From: CAWCDJ01 sp963796485
GTDB lineage: Bacteria; Acidobacteriota; Terriglobia; Bryobacterales; Bryobacteraceae
NCBI GenBank assembly: GCA_963796485.1
Contig: CAWCLV010000004.1
Span: 1,488,001 to 1,552,000 of the forward strand
DNA: 64,000 nt
Direction of reading: 5' to 3'
Part shown: positions 17,508 to 26,158 of the stretch, one piece after another
Layout of the letters: every line of letters starts with the position of its first letter
How positions within the stretch are numbered: position 1 is the first letter of the stretch
The notes under the pieces: generated by a model
The model's database searches: none
Told to the model about the DNA's origin: nothing
Seen by the model: the letters and a program-made list of their open reading frames with translations, nothing else
Position numbers and translations under genes: made by a program

Positions 17508-18088
17508 AGACGCTTGCGGAGTACGAAATTCTTGCCGAACAGGCGCACGGACATTTGTGCGCGGGCCAGATCCTGGGGCTGCGCATGGCGCTCTATGGCG
17601 TGCGGCTTCTGGGCCTGGCAGACCCCGCCGGGGCGGACCGTAAGAGGCTGGTCACGTACGTCGAGATCGACCGCTGCGCCACCGATGCCATCCCTATAGT
17701 CACCGGCTGCCGGCTGGGCAAGCGTGCTTTAAAGTTCCGCGATTTCGGCAAGGTTGCCGCGACATTTTGCGACCTGCGCGAGGACCGCGCGGTGCGCGTG
17801 TCGGCCCGCGAGAGCGCGAAGGAGCGGGCGCGCGAGCTTCATCCGGAGATCGAAAGTCGCAACCGCCAGCAGATGGCGGCCTACCGCGAAATGCCGGACG
17901 AAGATCTGTTCGAGAGCCAGTGGGTGCGGGTTGCGATCGGCCCGGAGGACCTGCCCGGCTATAAGGCCCCGCGGGTGGTCTGCGAAGCCTGCGGCGAAGG
18001 GGTCAGCTTCCGCCGCGAGGTGGTCCGCGAGGGACGCACGCTCTGCCGTGCCTGCGCGGGCGAAAGCTACTACCGGCCGCTCGCATGA
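17504..18088 (+). CDS. FmdE-family protein with C-terminal zinc ribbon
   Basis: 194 aa. The N-terminal domain matches the FmdE family (named for subunit E associated with Mo-formylmethanofuran dehydrogenase): HGHLCAGQILGLRMA with conserved His and Cys, then YVEIDRCATDAIPIVTGCRLGKR and DFGKVAATF. The C-terminus carries a CxxC...CxxC zinc finger (VCEACGEG...LCRACAGE). Cytoplasmic; function in bacteria is not established but the family is associated with molybdenum/tungsten enzymes, in keeping with the ModBC-like genes directly upstream. Start GTG 17504 overlaps the ATPase stop; its stop overlaps thiE. Confidence 0.85.
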   Translation: MKTLAEYEILAEQAHGHLCAGQILGLRMALYGVRLLGLADPAGADRKRLVTYVEIDRCATDAIPIVTGCRLGKRALKFRDFGKVAATFCDLREDRAVRVSARESAKERARELHPEIESRNRQQMAAYREMPDEDLFESQWVRVAIGPEDLPGYKAPRVVCEACGEGVSFRREVVREGRTLCRACAGESYYRPLA

Positions 18089-18642
18089 TCCGGTGCTACA
18101 TTACCGATCGCAAAACGGCGGGCGCCCCGCTGCTTCCATATATCGCCCGCGCTCTCGAAGACGGCGTCGAACTGATCCAGATTCGCGAAAAGGATCTTTC
18201 CGCGCGCGCACTCTGCGAACTGGTCCGCTGCGCCCTGGCGCTTCCAAATCCGCACGGCTCGCGCATCCTGGTGAATTCCCGGACGGACGTTGCGCTGGCC
18301 TGCGGCGCGCATGGCGTGCATCTGCCGGGCGGCTCGATGGCGCCGGGTGTTCTTCGGGCGATCGTGCCGCCGGGTTTCCGCATCGGGGTCTCGGCGCATT
18401 CCATCGGGGAGCTTCAGGCGGCCGGGGCCGAGGGTGCGGACTTCGCCTGCTTCAGCCCGATTTTCCCGACCATTTCGAAAGCGCCCCACGGCCGGGCCAA
18501 GGGGATCGAGGACCTGCGGCGTGCGGCCGCCTCGGTGCGGATCCCGGTCCTGGCGCTGGGCGGGATCACACTGGATAACGCCGCGGAGTGCATCGCGGCC
18601 GGGGCGGCGGGGATCGCCGGTATTTCGTTGTTCCAGCGGTAA
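18085..18642 (+). CDS. thiE: Thiamine-phosphate synthase
   Basis: Couples HMP-pyrophosphate and thiazole phosphate to thiamine phosphate; TIM barrel of 185 aa, slightly short. Motifs: YITDR, LIQIREKDLSARAL, ILVNSRTDVAL, GVHLPGG, GVSAHS, FSPIFPTISK, LALGGITLDNA and the phosphate-binding GAAGIAGIS. ATGA overlap with the FmdE gene. It could be the TenI-type paralogue, since short ThiE-like proteins are sometimes aminotransferring isomerases; the HMP-PP loop residues favour ThiE. Confidence 0.85.
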   Translation: MIRCYITDRKTAGAPLLPYIARALEDGVELIQIREKDLSARALCELVRCALALPNPHGSRILVNSRTDVALACGAHGVHLPGGSMAPGVLRAIVPPGFRIGVSAHSIGELQAAGAEGADFACFSPIFPTISKAPHGRAKGIEDLRRAAASVRIPVLALGGITLDNAAECIAAGAAGIAGISLFQR

Positions 18643-18646
18643 GCGC

Positions 18647-18652
18647 TACGAT
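18647..18652 (+). promoter_or_regulatory. -10-like TACGAT before the TrmJ-like gene
   Basis: Located just after the thiE stop. The predicted start site (about 18659) falls on an in-frame ATC codon; the nearest conventional start is GTG 18689. Confidence 0.3.
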
Positions 18653-18688
18653 CGAAAGATCGACCCGAACTCGAAAGACAACCTGCGC

Positions 18689-19387
18689 GTGGTCCTGGTG
18701 TCCACGCGGAACCCGCTCAACATCGGGGCCGCGGCGCGCGCCATGGCCAACTTCGGCTTTTCCGTCCTGCGGGTGGTGCAACCCTATGACGTGGCCTTTC
18801 GCGAAGCGCGCTCCGCAGTAGGGGCGGCGCCGCTGCTGCGATCCGCCGAGGAATATTCCACCGTGGCCGGCGCCATCGCCGATTGCCGCCTGGTGGTAGG
18901 CACCACCTCCGTGGGCCACCGCGAGTTGCAGCACCCCATCCGGCGGCTCGAATACGGGGCGCAGTTGATTGCCGCGGTAGCTGCGCAGGCGCCCGCTGCG
19001 ATCCTCTTCGGCTCGGAAAAATTCGGGCTCTCGAACGACGACCTCAGCCATTGCCACTGGCTGATGCGCATCCCCACTGCCGGTCAGGACCTCTCGATGA
19101 ACCTGGGGCAAGCCGTCTCCCTGTGCCTCTACGAACTGGCACGCGACCCCGAGGCGGCTTCCGCCAAACCCGAACCGATCCGGCGTGCGCCCGCCGCGGA
19201 ATCCGAACAGATCACGCGCCTGCTGCTCGAGGTTCTGGAAAAGAGCGGGTACGTGAACCCGACCACTTCCGAATCGACGGCGGAAAAGGTGCGCCGCCTC
19301 GTGCGGCGGCTGGATATCGCCGGCCGCGACGCCCCCGTGCTGCTGGGGATGCTCCGCCAGATACTCTGGAAAATCGGGAACTCCTGA
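18689..19387 (+). CDS. TrmJ/TrmH-family RNA 2'-O-methyltransferase
   Basis: SPOUT-class SAM-dependent methyltransferase, likely tRNA Nm32-type; about 232 aa. Motifs: VVLVSTRNPLNIGAAARAM, ADCRLVVGTTS, the SPOUT knot FGSEKFGLSNDDL and IPTAGQDLSMNLGQAVSL. The C-terminal helical extension (~170-232) is as in TrmJ. The start is uncertain: the frame is open upstream through thiE, no ATG lies near, and GTG 18689 begins right at the first beta strand; CTG 18683 or ATC 18659 would give a more typical N-terminus. The stop TGA overlaps the ATG of the CLC gene. Confidence 0.82.
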   Translation: MVLVSTRNPLNIGAAARAMANFGFSVLRVVQPYDVAFREARSAVGAAPLLRSAEEYSTVAGAIADCRLVVGTTSVGHRELQHPIRRLEYGAQLIAAVAAQAPAAILFGSEKFGLSNDDLSHCHWLMRIPTAGQDLSMNLGQAVSLCLYELARDPEAASAKPEPIRRAPAAESEQITRLLLEVLEKSGYVNPTTSESTAEKVRRLVRRLDIAGRDAPVLLGMLRQILWKIGNS

Positions 19388-21054
19388 TGAGGCTTCGCCG
19401 GCAACAGCTACTCCTGCTCGATACGCTGGTTTTGGGCGTTGCCGGTGCGGCCGGCGCGTGGGTGTTCGTTACTCTGCTCGGGCTTTTCCGCACACTGTTC
19501 CTGGAGAAACTGGCCGGCTACCATATGCTCGGGACTCAGGGTGTTTGGCTCATCCCGGTCTCGACGACGCTGGGCGGGCTGCTCTCCGGCATCCTGGTTT
19601 ACAGTTTCGCTCCGGAAGCCGAGGGGCATGGCACCGATGCCGTGGTGAACGCCTTTCACAATCTGGGCGGACGGATCCGCGCCCGCGTGCCGCTGATCAA
19701 AACGCTCGCGTCCGCGATCACGATCGGGTCGGGCGGGTCCGCGGGGCGCGAGGGTCCGACGGCGCTGATTGCGGCGGGTGTCGGGTCCGTCTATTCCCGA
19801 TGGGGAAACCGTTCGGAAGAGGACCGGCGACTGCTGATCGTGGTCGGGATGGCAGCCGGACTGTCCGCTGTTTTCCGCTCGCCGATCGGGACTGCTTTCT
19901 TCGCGGTGGAAGTGCTGTACAGCGAAATGGAATTCGAAACCGGCGCCCTGGTCTACGCCTTGCTGGCGTCGATTGTGGCCTACGTCGTCAACGGCTTTTT
20001 CGCCGGCTTCGGGCCGTTGTTCGTGATTCCCGCCAACCTGCCGGCGCCGGTCTCTGTCGATTACGGCTGGTATGTCGGACTCGGAATCGGCAGCGGGATC
20101 GTGGCGACGATCCTGCCCACGGCGCTCTACGGCGTACGCGATGCGTTCCACAGGATCCCTTGCCCCCCGCACATCAAGCCGGCGATCGGCGGACTGATCG
20201 TCGGACTGGCCGCCGTGGCGCTCCCGCAGGTGTTGGGAGGCGGGTACGAGTGGATTCAGGAGGCGATTTACGGCCACATCGGGCTGGTGCTCCTGCTGTT
20301 GCTTGGGGTCGGCAAGCTCCTGACGTTTGCGATCACGATCGGATCCGGCGGATCCGGCGGCGTCTTCGCCCCGAGTTTGTACGTCGGGGCGATGTTTGGC
20401 GGAGTCATCGGCCGGCTTTTTCATCAGCCTCCGGATGCTTTCGTGATCGTGGGGATGGCGGCCGTTTTCGGAGCCGCAGCCCGGGTGCCGATCGCCACCC
20501 TGCTGATGGTCACGGAAATGACCGGCGGCTACCGGCTACTGGTGGCCGCGGCCCTCGCCGTCATTTTGAGCAGCTTCATGCAGGCCCTGCTGGTGGAACT
20601 CTTCTCGCTCCGGTACTCGAGCCTGTACGAAGCCCAAGTCCCCACCCGGGCGCACTCGCCCGCGCACTACCGCGACCAGTTGCGGACCGCCATGGAGTTG
20701 CTGCGCAGCAGGGACTTCTGGCAGGGCCAGGAAGTTCACGGGCTGGAACTCGTCACCCTGGTGGAGTCCGGCGTCCCCATACGGTTCCCGGACGGCAGGC
20801 AGCTCCAGGTGGGCGTCTTGCGCGCGAAGAGTCCGCTGGTGGGCAAACACCTGGAGAACGCGTTTTTGCGGCCGGGCGACCAGATCGAGCTGATCCTGGT
20901 GCTGCGCAACGACCGGGCGTTATGGCCGCACCCCGGCTTGCGGCTCGAGGAAGGCGACCACCTGGTCGCGATCACTTCGGACGAAGGCTGGGCCGACCTG
21001 TCCCCGCAGGTGGACCCGATCCCGCACCCCAAGAGGCCGCGGCCGAATCAGTAG
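19387..21054 (+). CDS. CLC-family chloride channel/transporter with C-terminal regulatory domain
   Basis: Polytopic membrane protein of 555 aa. CLC signature segments: ITIGSGGSAGREGPTA (gating Glu122), ITIGSGGSGGVFAPSL (second anion-binding loop) and a Tyr in SSLYEAQV at the site of EcClC Tyr445. The internal proton-path glutamate (EcClC Glu203) aligns with Val176 in FFAVEVLYSE, a feature of passive CLC channels. The last ~130 residues form a TrkA-C-like ligand-binding module (VGVLRAKSPLVGKHLEN; GDHLVAI). ATG 19387 overlaps the TrmJ stop as TGATG; the frame is open further upstream but that part is out of family. Confidence 0.92.
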   Translation: MRLRRQQLLLLDTLVLGVAGAAGAWVFVTLLGLFRTLFLEKLAGYHMLGTQGVWLIPVSTTLGGLLSGILVYSFAPEAEGHGTDAVVNAFHNLGGRIRARVPLIKTLASAITIGSGGSAGREGPTALIAAGVGSVYSRWGNRSEEDRRLLIVVGMAAGLSAVFRSPIGTAFFAVEVLYSEMEFETGALVYALLASIVAYVVNGFFAGFGPLFVIPANLPAPVSVDYGWYVGLGIGSGIVATILPTALYGVRDAFHRIPCPPHIKPAIGGLIVGLAAVALPQVLGGGYEWIQEAIYGHIGLVLLLLLGVGKLLTFAITIGSGGSGGVFAPSLYVGAMFGGVIGRLFHQPPDAFVIVGMAAVFGAAARVPIATLLMVTEMTGGYRLLVAAALAVILSSFMQALLVELFSLRYSSLYEAQVPTRAHSPAHYRDQLRTAMELLRSRDFWQGQEVHGLELVTLVESGVPIRFPDGRQLQVGVLRAKSPLVGKHLENAFLRPGDQIELILVLRNDRALWPHPGLRLEEGDHLVAITSDEGWADLSPQVDPIPHPKRPRPNQ

Positions 21055-21058
21055 GGCC

Positions 21059-22390
21059 TCAGTCCCATCCGCTGCGGCCGCCGCGGCCCGGACGCCGCTG
21101 TGGAGTGGCGCCAGTGAACGTCAGGGTGACGTCCACGCTGTGATCGCCGTTGATTTTGGTGGCGGATTTCGTCTGGCTGAGGTTGTCGAAGTCGTCGCGC
21201 ACGTTCTTCAGGAACTGGTCGGGGTACCCGGGGTTGAAAGGCTTGGCGAATTTCAGCCCCCAGGCTTTCCTGATGGCCGCTTCGCCTTCGAGGTCGAGAC
21301 CCACCACGTCCAGCTTTCCCATGGTGTACTGCGGCCCGGCATCCACTTGAACCGTGAAATCGACGGTCCTGGTTCCGTCGTTGATTTTGCGTTCGCTCGC
21401 CACCTTCGCGTCAATGTATCCGGCCTGCGCCACCGCCTTCCGGATGCGCTCCAGCCCCTCGTTGACCCGCGCCACGTTGACCGCTTCCCCGGGTTTGAAA
21501 TCGCCCGTCTTCATGAGGCTCTGGACCGGGACTGGCGGCTGGCCATCGATCGCGACCTTGCCCAGATTGTAGACGTCGCCTTCGTCGACGGTGACGAAGA
21601 CGTGCACGCCCCGAACATCTTTCACCGGCTCGATGCGAATGGCGGGAAACGCGACGCGGACGCGCCCGCGCGCCTCATAGAGAGGCCGGACGGCGAGCCG
21701 GAGCACGCGGCGAAAATCGTCCTCGGTGTAGGGCATCCCGATCGCCGATGGCGCCACGGCTTCGCGGAGCGCCTTTTCGTCGAGCACATGGTTCCCCTCG
21801 AACGTCACCTGGGCCACCGCGGGCAGCTTCTTCTCCGGGCGAAACACGATGGCGAAATCGCCCGGATCCGCCGGCTCCACGTAACCTTCGATCGGCTCTT
21901 TAATGCCGTGCGCCGCCAGGTATTCCTCAATCCATCGCGTATAACGCTGGATTACCGGCTGGGTGGCGGCAAGCCCTTCCCGGGAAAACAGGGGGTCGCG
22001 CGCGGTGAGCGAGGCAGCCAGGTCTTTCGACGAGACGCCGAGATCCTCGAACTCGACGGGGTAAACCTGCTGCACCTCCGCCACCTGGAACAGCCCGGCA
22101 TATCCCTGACCCTTTTTGGCCCGGGTGAACTGGTATTCCACGTTTTCGAAGGCCCCGGTGGCCACCAGCCGGTCGCGCGCGGCGTCGAAATCGGCTTTGC
22201 CGGCGATCTGCCCTGTTTTCAGATGGATAACGGCGAGAATCTGCTCCCGCGTGTAGCGCTTGTTGCCCTCCACCCCGAGGCTCTCGATGGGCCATTTGCC
22301 GGGATTCGGAGCCTGGCGGGCTCTGCCGCCGGTTTGCGCGAATCCTGCTCCGGAAACCAGCATCAGAACTAACAGAAGCCTTAGCATCAT
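21059..22390 (-). CDS. POTRA-domain protein lacking a beta-barrel
   Basis: Exported protein of 443 aa: signal peptide MMLRLLLVLMLVSGAGFAQ, then several BamA/FtsQ-type POTRA-like units (IESLGVEGNKRYTREQIL; VAQVTFEGNHVLDEKALREAV; VYNLGKVAIDGQPPV; YTMGKLDVVGLDLEGEAAIRKAW). The sequence ends shortly after the last unit with a Gly/Arg tail (RRPGRGGRSG), with no room for the 16-strand barrel of BamA/TamA. Probably a periplasmic accessory of outer-membrane protein assembly or secretion. The frame stays open upstream through lpdA in antisense, but the signal peptide fixes the start. Tail-to-tail with the CLC gene. Confidence 0.85.
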   Translation of the reverse strand: MMLRLLLVLMLVSGAGFAQTGGRARQAPNPGKWPIESLGVEGNKRYTREQILAVIHLKTGQIAGKADFDAARDRLVATGAFENVEYQFTRAKKGQGYAGLFQVAEVQQVYPVEFEDLGVSSKDLAASLTARDPLFSREGLAATQPVIQRYTRWIEEYLAAHGIKEPIEGYVEPADPGDFAIVFRPEKKLPAVAQVTFEGNHVLDEKALREAVAPSAIGMPYTEDDFRRVLRLAVRPLYEARGRVRVAFPAIRIEPVKDVRGVHVFVTVDEGDVYNLGKVAIDGQPPVPVQSLMKTGDFKPGEAVNVARVNEGLERIRKAVAQAGYIDAKVASERKINDGTRTVDFTVQVDAGPQYTMGKLDVVGLDLEGEAAIRKAWGLKFAKPFNPGYPDQFLKNVRDDFDNLSQTKSATKINGDHSVDVTLTFTGATPQRRPGRGGRSGWD

Positions 22391-22395
22391 CTTCA

Positions 22396-22401
22396 AATGT
22401 A
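22396..22401 (-). promoter_or_regulatory. -10 box TACATT for the POTRA gene
   Basis: Minus-strand TACATT, five bases before the ATG at 22390; divergent from lpdA, whose start is 47 nt away. Confidence 0.4.
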
Positions 22402-22437
22402 TGACGCACCGTCGTTTCAGCCGGTGACGTATGTAGA

Positions 22438-23834
22438 ATGAAAAAAGTGCCTTACGACCTAATTGTGATCGGGAGTGGTCCCGGCGGCTACTCAGCAGCC
22501 ATTCGCGCCGGCCAGTACGGATTGAAGACAGCGCTTGTCGAAAAGCGGCCCAAACTCGGCGGCACCTGCCTCCTGGTGGGCTGCATTCCCACCAAGAGCC
22601 TGCTGCACACGGCGGACATCTGGGAGCGCATCGAGAATTCCGAAAAGGAAGGGATTTCGCTCGAAGAATCCGCGGCTGGATTATCCGAAAGTCAAAGACC
22701 GGAAGGACGGCATCGTCAATAAACACTCGAACGGTGTAGCGATGCTGCTGAAACGCGCCAAGGTGGAGCGCATCTCCGGATACGCCACGCTCAAGGGCGG
22801 CGGCAAGGTGGAGGTGAAATCCGATTCCGGCGTGCAGACGCTGGAAGCGAAAAACATCATCGTCGCCACCGGGTCTGAAGCGCGCATGCTGCCCGGCCTG
22901 GAGCCCGATGCCGACCGCATCCTGACGAATATCGAGATTCTCGACCTGACCTCCGTGCCGAAGAGCCTGGCGATCATCGGAGCGGGCGCGGTGGGGGTGG
23001 AGTTCGCGTCCATCTTCAAACGCTTCGGCACCGAGGTCACGGTGATCGAAATGCTGCCGCGGGTGGTGCCGGTGGAAGACGAGGACATTTCGAAGGAGCT
23101 GGAGCGGAATTTCCGCAAGCAGAAGATCCGGGTGGAAACCGGCGCGCGCGCCGAGAACATCCAAAAAACCGAAAACGGCATCTGCCTGAAGCTCACCACG
23201 AAGGAGGGCAAGCAGGAGGTTCTCGAAGCCGAGAAGCTCCTGGTGGCGGTGGGACGCAAGCCCAACACGGAAAACATCGGGCTGGAGAACACACGCGTGC
23301 AACTCGACCGCGGCTTCATCAAGGTCGACCCGTTCCAGCAGACCGCCGAGCCCGGAGTTTACGCCATCGGCGACGTCGTGGCGGGGACTCCGCAACTGGC
23401 GCACGTCGCCACGCGGGAGGGCATGATCGCGGTGGCGCACATGGCCGGCAAAGCCGCCGTGCCGATCAACAAGACGCGCATCCCCGGCTGCACCTACACG
23501 GAACCGGGCATCGGCAGCGTGGGGCTCACCGAGGCGCAGGCGAAGGCGCAAGGGTACAAGGTCAAGACCGGCCGCTTCCCGTTCGCCGGGGACAGCAAGG
23601 CCACCATTCTCGGCCGCCACGAGGGCTTCGTCAAGGTGGTGAGCGCCGAGGGCACCGGCGAAATTCTGGGCGTCCACATCATCGGTCCGGAAGCGTTCGA
23701 GCTGATTACGGAAGCCGTCGCGGCCATGGAAGCCGAGTCCACGGTGGAAGTGATGATGCAGACCATCCATCCCCATCCCACGCTTTCGGAGGCGGTGGGC
23801 GAAGCCTTCAACGCGGTATACGGCCTTTCGATCA

Positions 23835-23842
<8 letters not shown>
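22438..23842 (+). pseudogene. lpdA: Dihydrolipoyl dehydrogenase (E3), interrupted by a single-base frameshift
   Basis: FAD enzyme that reoxidises dihydrolipoyl groups of 2-oxoacid dehydrogenases. The first frame (from ATG 22438) has the FAD motif GSGPGGYSA and the redox pair GGTCLLVGCIPTK (Cys44/Cys49). At about 22666-22671 the reading moves to the next frame, which continues NPRLDYPKVKDRKDG, the NAD motif IIGAGAVGVEFASIF, the second FAD motif YAIGDVV and the catalytic TIHPHPTLSEA. Dropping one base (for example T22669) restores a continuous ~468-aa protein. Both parts are otherwise undamaged, so this is either a very recent mutation or an assembly error. lipB overlaps the 3' end. Confidence 0.85.
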
Positions 23843-24518
<676 letters not shown>

Positions 24519-24519
24519 C

Positions 24520-25872
24520 ATGACCGACGTAGTGATGCCCCAGATGGGCGAAAGCATCGTGGAAGGCACCCTCACCAAGTGGCTCAAGAAGCCCGGGGAG
24601 CGTGTGGAGCGCGACGAACCGCTCTTCGAGATTTCGACGGACAAGGTGGATACCGAGATTCCCTCTCCCTCCGCGGGAACTGTCTCCGAGGTCCTGGTAG
24701 AGGAAGGGGCGACGGTGAGCATCAACACGGTGGTGGCCCGGATCGACGAAGGCGGCGGAGCGGCGGTGAAGCCGCGGGCCGCTGTGGCAGCGCCTCCGCC
24801 TCCGCCCCCTCCTCCGCAGCAGGCAGCGCCGCAGCCCGAGCCGCCCGCCCAGGAGACCACTCAGCCTACGCCTTCGCCGCAGGCCGTCGAGGATACCGCC
24901 CCGGCGGAACCCACGGGCCCGCTTTCGCCGCTGGTTCGCAAAATGGCGCGCGAGAACAATCTGGACCTTTCGCGAGTCAGAGGGACCGGCGCCGGCGGCC
25001 GCATCACGAAGCAGGATGTGGAAGGCTATCTCGCGCAGCCGCAGACAGGCACGGCACAGCCGGCCGCCCAGCCTGTGCAGCCGGTTGCTCCGCCCCCGCC
25101 CTCACCCCGTCCGCCGGCGCCGGCCGCACCGCCCCCGCCGCCCGCTCAGCCTTTTGCGCCGCTGCCTGCGGCGGGGCAGGCCAAGACGCGCGTGGAGCCG
25201 CTCAGCACGATGCGGCAGAAAATCGCCGAGCACATGGTGCTCTCGAAGCGCACTTCGCCGCACGTCACCACCGTGCATCGCGTGGACATGACGAAGGTGG
25301 CGAAAGTGCGCGAGCGCCACAAAGCGGCGTTTCAGGCGAGCTACGGCTTCTCGCTCACTTACCTGCCGTTTATTATCCGCGCGTCCGTGGTTGCGCTGCG
25401 CCATTTTCCGGTGATTAACGCGTCGCTCGACGGCACCAACATCATCTACCACAACGAGATCAATATCGGGATCGCGGTGGCGCTCGAGAACGGGCTGATC
25501 GTTCCGGTCATCCGCGCGGCGGACGAAAAGAACGTGCTCGGGCTGCAACGCGCGATTGTCGATCTGGCGACGCGCGCCCGCTCGCGGCAGTTGAAGCCGG
25601 ACGAGGTTGCCGGCGGGACCTTCTCGATCACTAACTTCGGCAGTTTCGGCAGCCTCTTCGGGACCCCCATCATCAACCAGCCCCAGGTGGCGATTCTAGG
25701 TGTCGGGACCGTGGATAAGACCCCGGTGGTGATCGACGACGCGATTGCGATTCGCTCGATCTGCCACTTATCGCTCACCTTCGACCACCGTCTTGTCGAC
25801 GGCGCGCTTGCCGATCAGTACATGACGAAGCTGAAGCAGGTGCTCGAAAGCTGGTCCGAAGAAGTCCTGTAA
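24520..25872 (+). CDS. 2-oxoacid dehydrogenase E2 (dihydrolipoyl acyltransferase)
   Basis: Core acyltransferase of a 2-oxoglutarate-, branched-chain- or pyruvate-type complex; 450 aa. Lipoyl domain (MPQMGESIVEGTL; Lys42 in STDKVDTEIPSP), Pro/Ala-rich linker, peripheral-subunit-binding domain (LSPLVRKMARENNLDLSRV with GTGAGGRITKQDV), a second Pro-rich linker, then the catalytic domain with EPLSTMRQKIAEHM, SITNFGSFGSLFGTPIINQPQ and FDHRLVDG (His423). MGES and TEIPSP are closest to SucB/branched-chain E2. ATG 24520 is one base after the lipB stop. No E1 genes are adjacent. Confidence 0.93.
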   Translation: MTDVVMPQMGESIVEGTLTKWLKKPGERVERDEPLFEISTDKVDTEIPSPSAGTVSEVLVEEGATVSINTVVARIDEGGGAAVKPRAAVAAPPPPPPPPQQAAPQPEPPAQETTQPTPSPQAVEDTAPAEPTGPLSPLVRKMARENNLDLSRVRGTGAGGRITKQDVEGYLAQPQTGTAQPAAQPVQPVAPPPPSPRPPAPAAPPPPPAQPFAPLPAAGQAKTRVEPLSTMRQKIAEHMVLSKRTSPHVTTVHRVDMTKVAKVRERHKAAFQASYGFSLTYLPFIIRASVVALRHFPVINASLDGTNIIYHNEINIGIAVALENGLIVPVIRAADEKNVLGLQRAIVDLATRARSRQLKPDEVAGGTFSITNFGSFGSLFGTPIINQPQVAILGVGTVDKTPVVIDDAIAIRSICHLSLTFDHRLVDGALADQYMTKLKQVLESWSEEVL

Positions 25873-25878
25873 ACCCGC

Positions 25879-25914
25879 GCCGGGGCGAGCGCCGCTCGCT
25901 CCGGCTTTCCCTTT
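25879..25914 (+). terminator. Intrinsic terminator after the E2 gene
   Basis: GCCGGGGCGAGC (25879-25890) pairs with GCTCGCTCCGGC (25894-25905) with one G-T wobble and a 3-nt loop, followed by TTTCCCTTT. Confidence 0.75.
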
Positions 25915-25964
25915 CCGGCATTCCAACCCCCCGAAATTAACACCTGCCCACCCTAATTTGCCGA

Positions 25965-25993
25965 TTGACTTCGTGTCACAAACGACATATGAT
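25965..25993 (+). promoter_or_regulatory. Sigma-70-type promoter upstream of TonB receptor 1
   Basis: TTGACT (25965-25970), 17-nt spacer, TATGAT (25988-25993). The start site is predicted near 26000, giving a leader of about 160 nt, unlike the very short leaders elsewhere in the window. The rest of 25915-26158 holds no gene I can support. Confidence 0.65.
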
Positions 25994-26158
25994 TCGCTGA
26001 GTCTCGTTTGGTGACTGAGCGGTCAACGCCGGCTGGACGTGTTTTACTGCGTGCCTAAGTGTTGGCGGAAGGGGTGGTGTGGTTTCAGTTCAGTGTGCCC
26101 GCCTGCCGCGAATCGCCGCGCCTGCCCGGTTGCCGCGTCGAGGAGGTTTGTTACCGCC

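Noticed and set aside
22430..22440. TAGAAT overlapping the lpdA start as a promoter
   Set aside because: It overlaps the ATG itself, so it could not initiate transcription upstream of the gene.
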